A DNA stretch of 55,530 nt from Phenylobacterium sp. (lineage in GTDB: Bacteria > Pseudomonadota > Alphaproteobacteria > Caulobacterales > Caulobacteraceae). A program made the translations under genes and the position numbers. The notes under the pieces are model-generated. The model did no database searches and was not told the DNA's origin. It worked only from the letters and a program-made list of their open reading frames with translations. The DNA is taken from contig NZ_JAUSLG010000046.1 of the NCBI RefSeq assembly GCF_030646615.1, positions 1 to 55,530 on the forward strand, read 5' to 3'. This document shows positions 51,723 through 55,530 of this stretch, in pieces (the stretch's first letter is position 1; each line of letters begins with the position of its first letter).

Positions 51723-52769
51723 CTACAGCAGGTTCGACAGTCCTGCCCGGGCGGCCTTCAGGAACACGCTCGGCAGGGCGTCGAGGTCCCGCCTCAGTGT
51801 CCAGATCACATCGTCCGCCTCCCCCTCGGCCCGCAGCAGCCGCAGGGTCAGGGAGAAGTGGGTGAAGACGTGCTCCACCTCGCCGACGCTGCGCCAGTCG
51901 GCCTGGACAGGCGCATCGGCTTGCGCCTCCTCATCGGACCAGGGCGGCGCACGCCAGTCGCTGGTGGGCAGGGCCAGCATGCCCCCCAGCAGGCCCTTGG
52001 GCGGGCGGCGCACCAGGGCGACCTCGTCCCCGCGGGTCAGGATGTAGGCCACGCCGTGGCGATGGGGACGGATCGCTTTGGCGGTCTTGCGCGGATAGGT
52101 CTCAGGCGCCCCGGTGGCCAGGCCCGCGCAGGCGCCGGTCAGGGGGCAGCGGTCGCACAGGGGCGACTTGGGCCGGCAGACCGTGGCGCCTAGGTCCATC
52201 AGCGCCTGGGCCCAGTCGCCGGGGCGCTCGTCGCGCACCAGGGCGGCGGCCAATGACTTCAGTTCCGGCTTGGCGGCCGGCAGGGGCGTCTCCACGGCGA
52301 ACAGCCGCGCCATCACCCGCTCCACATTGCCGTCGACCACATTGGTCGCCTCATCGAAGGCGATCGCCGCCACCGCCGCGGCCGTATAGGGGCCAAGCCC
52401 CGGCAGGGCGCGTAAGGCGGCCTCGGTGTCGGGGAACACGCCGCCATGGTCGTTCGCCACCGCCCGGGCGCAGGCCAGCAGGTTGCGGGCCCGCGCGTAG
52501 TAGCCAAGCCCCGCCCAGGCGGCCATCACCTCGTCGTCCGGCGCGGCGGCCAGGTCGGACACGGTGGGCCAGCGGGCGGTGAACTTCAGGAAGTAGGGCG
52601 CCGCATGCGGCACCGTCGTCTGCTGCAGCATCACCTCCGACAGCCAGACCCGATAGGGATCCGACCTCAGGCCAGAACGCCCCTGCGCCGGCCCCGTCCG
52701 CCAGGGCAGGCTGCGGGCATGTCCGTCGTACCAGGACAGCAGGGCGGCGCGGAGGGCTTCGGGGTTCAC
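51723..52769 (-). CDS. mutY: A/G-specific adenine glycosylase
   Basis: Excises adenine mispaired with 8-oxoguanine or guanine. 348 aa. VMLQQTTVPHAAPYFLKF, the HhH LPGLGPYTAAAV with catalytic Asp in NVVDGNVERV, and the [4Fe-4S] cysteines in CRPKSPLCDRCPLTGAC are present; a C-terminal Nudix-like domain (VALVRRPPKGLLGGMLALP) reads 8-oxoG. It runs towards ccrM, with two palindrome elements between them, and is divergent from the DciA-like gene. Confidence 0.96.
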   Translation of the reverse strand: MNPEALRAALLSWYDGHARSLPWRTGPAQGRSGLRSDPYRVWLSEVMLQQTTVPHAAPYFLKFTARWPTVSDLAAAPDDEVMAAWAGLGYYARARNLLACARAVANDHGGVFPDTEAALRALPGLGPYTAAAVAAIAFDEATNVVDGNVERVMARLFAVETPLPAAKPELKSLAAALVRDERPGDWAQALMDLGATVCRPKSPLCDRCPLTGACAGLATGAPETYPRKTAKAIRPHRHGVAYILTRGDEVALVRRPPKGLLGGMLALPTSDWRAPPWSDEEAQADAPVQADWRSVGEVEHVFTHFSLTLRLLRAEGEADDVIWTLRRDLDALPSVFLKAARAGLSNLL

Positions 52770-52851
52770 GCCGGCAGACTTAGGCGTTCGCAGCCCCCTT
52801 GGGCAGGGGGACTCTCACCTCGCGCCCGTTCGGGTGTATCCTGGCCTTCTG

Positions 52852-53403
52852 ATGGCCCGCCGCCCCCTGCCCGACCTGCAAGAGACCCGCGAAATCCTGG
52901 CGCGGCGCCGCTCGCGCCCCGCGCCGCGGCCGCCCCCGCCGGCTGGCCGCGCGCTGAACAAGCTGATCCGCGACCTGGACGCCCGGTTCGGCCAGGGTCC
53001 CGGGGCCCTGCAGGCCCGCTGGCGCGAGATCGTCGGCGAACAGATCGCCCGGCGCACCGAGCCGGTGAAGCTGGTCAAGGGGCGCAATGGCGCGGGCGCG
53101 GCCCTGGAGATCCGCGTGGCGGGTCCGGCGGCGGCGCTCATCCAGCACCAGGCGCCGGAAATCCTCTCGCGGGTGAACCTGTTCCTGGGCGCGGGCGCCG
53201 TGGAGCGGCTGCGCATCGTCCAGGGCCCCCTGCGCCCGCTGGCCCCGACCCCGGCCCAGACGCCGCGGCGGCGGCCCGCCCCCCTGGACGCCGCCCAGGA
53301 GGCCGAACTCAGGGATAGTCTGGCCCAGGCGCCGGACGGCCCCCTGAAAGCCGCATTGCTGGCCTTGGGACGGGGTGTGCTGCGCGGCGGCGCGCGACGT
53401 TGA
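52852..53403 (+). CDS. DUF721/DciA-like protein
   Basis: 183 aa from ATG 52852. The central LDARFGQGPGALQARWREIVG and EQIARRTEPVKLVKG, with LEIRVAGPAAALIQHQAPEIL, are the DUF721 blocks. Members of the family include DciA, which loads the replicative helicase in bacteria lacking DnaC. The Pro/Arg-rich termini are low complexity. A GTG at 52834 is in frame but lacks a Shine-Dalgarno sequence. Its place between mutY and smc fits a replication role. Confidence 0.87.
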   Translation: MARRPLPDLQETREILARRRSRPAPRPPPPAGRALNKLIRDLDARFGQGPGALQARWREIVGEQIARRTEPVKLVKGRNGAGAALEIRVAGPAAALIQHQAPEILSRVNLFLGAGAVERLRIVQGPLRPLAPTPAQTPRRRPAPLDAAQEAELRDSLAQAPDGPLKAALLALGRGVLRGGARR

Positions 53404-53511
53404 CATTGGCGCCGCCGCACCGTTCCTGCCTGCGAATGGCCGCATGGGCCGAGCGCAGGGAATCGCGCTTAACTCACTGAACCGGACTTGAGAACAAAGG
53501 GCCGACCCCAA

Positions 53512-54129
53512 ATGCCGAACCTCAGCCGCCGCCTCCTGATGGCCGCCGCCGCCGCGACGCTGATCGCGCTCGGCGCCTGTTCGGGCGCCTCCACCGCCGG
53601 GTCCGCCGACGGCGACATGACGATGGGCGATCCCAATGCGCCGGTGAAGCTCACCGAATACGCCTCGCTGAGCTGCGTCCACTGCGCGACCTTCAACAAC
53701 GAGGTCTTCCCGGAGCTGAAGTCGAAATACATCGACACCGGCAAGGTCCACTACACCTTCAAGGAATTCCTCACCCCGCCGGCCGAGGTGGCCGCCGCTG
53801 GCTTCCTGCTGGCCCGCTGCGCCGGCGAGGACAAGTATTTCAACGTCATCGACTCCATCTTCCACAGCCAGCGGGAGATGTTCACCAGCGGCGACGTCCG
53901 CGGCACCCTGCTGCGCATCGCCCAGTCGGCTGGCCTGAGCGAGGCGGAGTTCCAGGCCTGCGTCTCCGACGAGGAAGGCCTGCGGGCGCTGAACGCGCGG
54001 ATCGACAAGACCCAGCGTGAGACCCGCATCACCGCCACCCCGACCTTCGCCATCAACGGCAAGGTGGTGAAGGAGGGCGAGATGAGCATTGAAGAGCTCG
54101 ACGCCGCCATCGCCGCGGCCCAGAACTAG
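53512..54129 (+). CDS. DsbA-family thiol oxidoreductase lipoprotein
   Basis: 205 aa from ATG 53512. The signal peptide ends with the lipobox LGAC (Cys23). The thioredoxin-fold body has the active site SCVHCATF (Cys55, Cys58), an inserted helical domain, and the cis-Pro loop [13 protein letters not shown]. It probably oxidises or isomerises disulfides in the periplasm, anchored in the membrane. AAAGG lies about 11 bases upstream. It sits between dciA-like and smc on the same strand; substrates might include the Cys-rich protein at 40850 (speculation). Confidence 0.87.
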   Translation: MPNLSRRLLMAAAAATLIALGACSGASTAGSADGDMTMGDPNAPVKLTEYASLSCVHCATFNNEVFPELKSKYIDTGKVHYTFKEFLTPPAEVAAAGFLLARCAGEDKYFNVIDSIFHSQREMFTSGDVRGTLLRIAQSAGLSEAEFQACVSDEEGLRALNARIDKTQRETRITATPTFAINGKVVKEGEMSIEELDAAIAAAQN

Positions 54130-54151
54130 CGGCCGAGGGACCCAGGCGCCC

Positions 54152-55530
54152 GTGCGCTTCCAGCGGCTTCGGCTCACCGGATTCAAGTCCTTCGTCGATC
54201 CGACCGAGTTTCGGATCGAGCCGGGGCTGACGGGCATTGTCGGGCCCAACGGCTGCGGCGAGTCGAACCTGCTGGAAGCCCTGCGCTGGGTCATGGGCGC
54301 CAATTCCGCCAAGGCCATGCGGGCCGGCGGCATGGACGACGTCATCTTTGCGGGGTCGGGCAAGCGCCCGTCCCGCAACCATGCGGACGTCACCCTGACC
54401 ATCGACAATTCCGACCACCGGGCGCCGGCCGCCTATAACGACCATCCGGTGCTGGAGGTGGTCCGCCGGATCGACCGGGGATCTGGGTCGACCTATCGCA
54501 TCAACGGCAAGGAGGTCCGCGCCCGGGACGTCCAGCTGCTGTTCGCCGACGCCTCGACAGGCTCCAACTCCCCGGCCCTGGTGCGCCAGGGGCAGATCTC
54601 CGAACTGATCGCCGCCAAGCCGCAGAACCGCCGCCTGATCCTGGAGGAGGCCGCAGGCGTCTCGGGCCTGCATTCCCGCCGTCACGAGGCCGAGCTGCGG
54701 CTGCGGGCGGCCGAGACCAACCTCGCCCGGCTGGACGATGTGGCCCAGGAACTGGCGGGGGGGCTCAACCGCCTGCGCCGGGAAGCCAAGCAGGCCGAGC
54801 GCTACAAGCGACTGTCGGGCGAGATCCGCGCCCTGCAGTCGGCCCTGCTCTATGCCCGCTGGGCCGAGGCGCGCCAGGCCGCCGAGCGTTTGCAGGCCGA
54901 GGCCGGCGAAGCCGCGCGGGTCGTCGAGGCCACCGCCCGGGCCGCCGCCACGGCCACGACGGAAGCTGCGACCGCCGAGGCGGCCCTGGCCCCCCTGCGC
55001 GAGGCCGAGGCCGTGGCCGCCGCCGTCCTGGGCAAGCTCGCCATCGACAAGGACCGCATCGAGCGGGAGGGCGAGGCCCTGGCCGCCGAGGTCGCCCGGG
55101 GCGAGGCGGAGATCGCCCGCATCGACGCCGACCGCGGCCGCGAGAGCCAGATGGTCGAGGACGCCCAGGCCGCCCTGGCCCGTCTGGTGGAGGATGTGGA
55201 GAGCCTGGAGGCCGCCGTCGCCCAGGCGCCGGAGCGCCTGCCCGAACTGCAGGGCGCCCTGACCGAGGCGGAGATCGCACGCGCCGCCGCAGACGCCGAG
55301 GTGGAGCGCCTGGCCACGGCCCTGGCCGCCCAGGAGGCCCAGGCCCGCGCCGCCGCCGCCCGGATCAGCGAGGCGGAGTCCCGGGTCGCCCGGACCCGTC
55401 GCACCCTGGACCAGGCCCGCGCCGAGCGGGCCGCCCTGGGCCCGGCGCAGGACCCCGCCCTCATCGAGGCCAAGGCTCAGTTCGACGCCGCCCTGGCCGC
55501 CCTCGCCGCCGCCCGGACCCAGCTGGAGAC
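54152..55530 (+). CDS. smc: Chromosome segregation protein SMC (5' part, cut by window edge)
   Basis: About 459 residues are present. The GTG start (reading [14 protein letters not shown]) follows GAGGGA. The N-terminal ATPase head is followed from about residue 160 by a long Ala/Glu/Arg coiled coil; the hinge and C-terminal head lie outside. [20 protein letters not shown] and [20 protein letters not shown] are classic SMC blocks. The Walker A motif reads GPNGCGESN, with Glu37 (GAG at 54260-54262) where Lys is expected. SMC condenses and segregates the chromosome with ScpAB. Confidence 0.95.
   Translation, partial: MRFQRLRLTGFKSFVDPTEFRIEPGLTGIVGPNGCGESNLLEALRWVMGANSAKAMRAGGMDDVIFAGSGKRPSRNHADVTLTIDNSDHRAPAAYNDHPVLEVVRRIDRGSGSTYRINGKEVRARDVQLLFADASTGSNSPALVRQGQISELIAAKPQNRRLILEEAAGVSGLHSRRHEAELRLRAAETNLARLDDVAQELAGGLNRLRREAKQAERYKRLSGEIRALQSALLYARWAEARQAAERLQAEAGEAARVVEATARAAATATTEAATAEAALAPLREAEAVAAAVLGKLAIDKDRIEREGEALAAEVARGEAEIARIDADRGRESQMVEDAQAALARLVEDVESLEAAVAQAPERLPELQGALTEAEIARAAADAEVERLATALAAQEAQARAAAARISEAESRVARTRRTLDQARAERAALGPAQDPALIEAKAQFDAALAALAAARTQLE

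Overview
The window is GC-rich (roughly 68-70% by eye), densely coding chromosomal DNA. Gene content points to an alphaproteobacterium of the Caulobacteraceae (Caulobacter or Phenylobacterium type): a CcrM GANTC methyltransferase with a CtrA-like promoter site, an alphaproteobacterial petABC operon, promoters of the TTGAC / GCTA(A)C type, and intergenic palindromes of a kind common in this group. The genus call is inference. I see no rRNA, tRNA, CRISPR array, prophage or insertion sequence. About 63 protein genes are supported.

Layout. 1-842: start of an aldehyde dehydrogenase, cut by the left edge. 1.1-4.6 kb: a micro-protein, a FolM-like reductase with FolB (folate/pterin), and three membrane or TPR proteins. 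4.6-9.5 kb: ilvE, an OmpR/EnvZ-type two-component pair, proC, a YbjN protein and ubiK. 9.6-17.2 kb: housekeeping genes on the plus strand: lgt, a MidA-like methyltransferase, pgeF, prs, a lipoprotein, rplY, pth and ychF. 17.2-20.6 kb: two tandem dienelactone-hydrolase paralogues, a deoxyinosine/uracil glycosylase, apt and an exported retropepsin-like protein. 20.7-23.4 kb: petABC (cytochrome bc1) on the minus strand. 23.6-25.7 kb: trmL, hemF and a DUF1131-like lipoprotein. 25.7-29.9 kb: a long minus-strand run (GNAT, DUF1285, NudL-type Nudix, DUF6111-like, CCA nucleotidyltransferase, amidotransferase, a 45-codon gene).

30-42.2 kb is the accessory part: an MFS exporter, SDRs, a MarR regulator divergent from a Tat-exported alpha/beta hydrolase, acetyltransferases, an ArsR-SRPBCC-GST operon, an enoyl-CoA hydratase plus two SDRs, and a secreted protein of five cysteine-rich repeats. 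42.2-48.8 kb: a feruloyl-CoA-synthetase-like ligase coupled to a ThDP enzyme, dihydroorotase, a family-9 glycosyltransferase and ygfZ. 49.0-55.5 kb is a genome-maintenance neighbourhood: tag, rnhB, ccrM, mutY, a DciA-like protein, a DsbA-family lipoprotein and the start of smc, cut by the right edge.

Most of the window is ordinary core genome. The points most worth checking are: (i) the SMC Walker A lysine reads as glutamate; (ii) three equal-sized mirrored double-palindrome elements of about 87-90 bp, plus a decayed fragment; (iii) the five-repeat cysteine-rich secreted protein, whose -10 box sits inside a perfect dyad; (iv) compact promoter/operator layouts at arsR, marR and ccrM.
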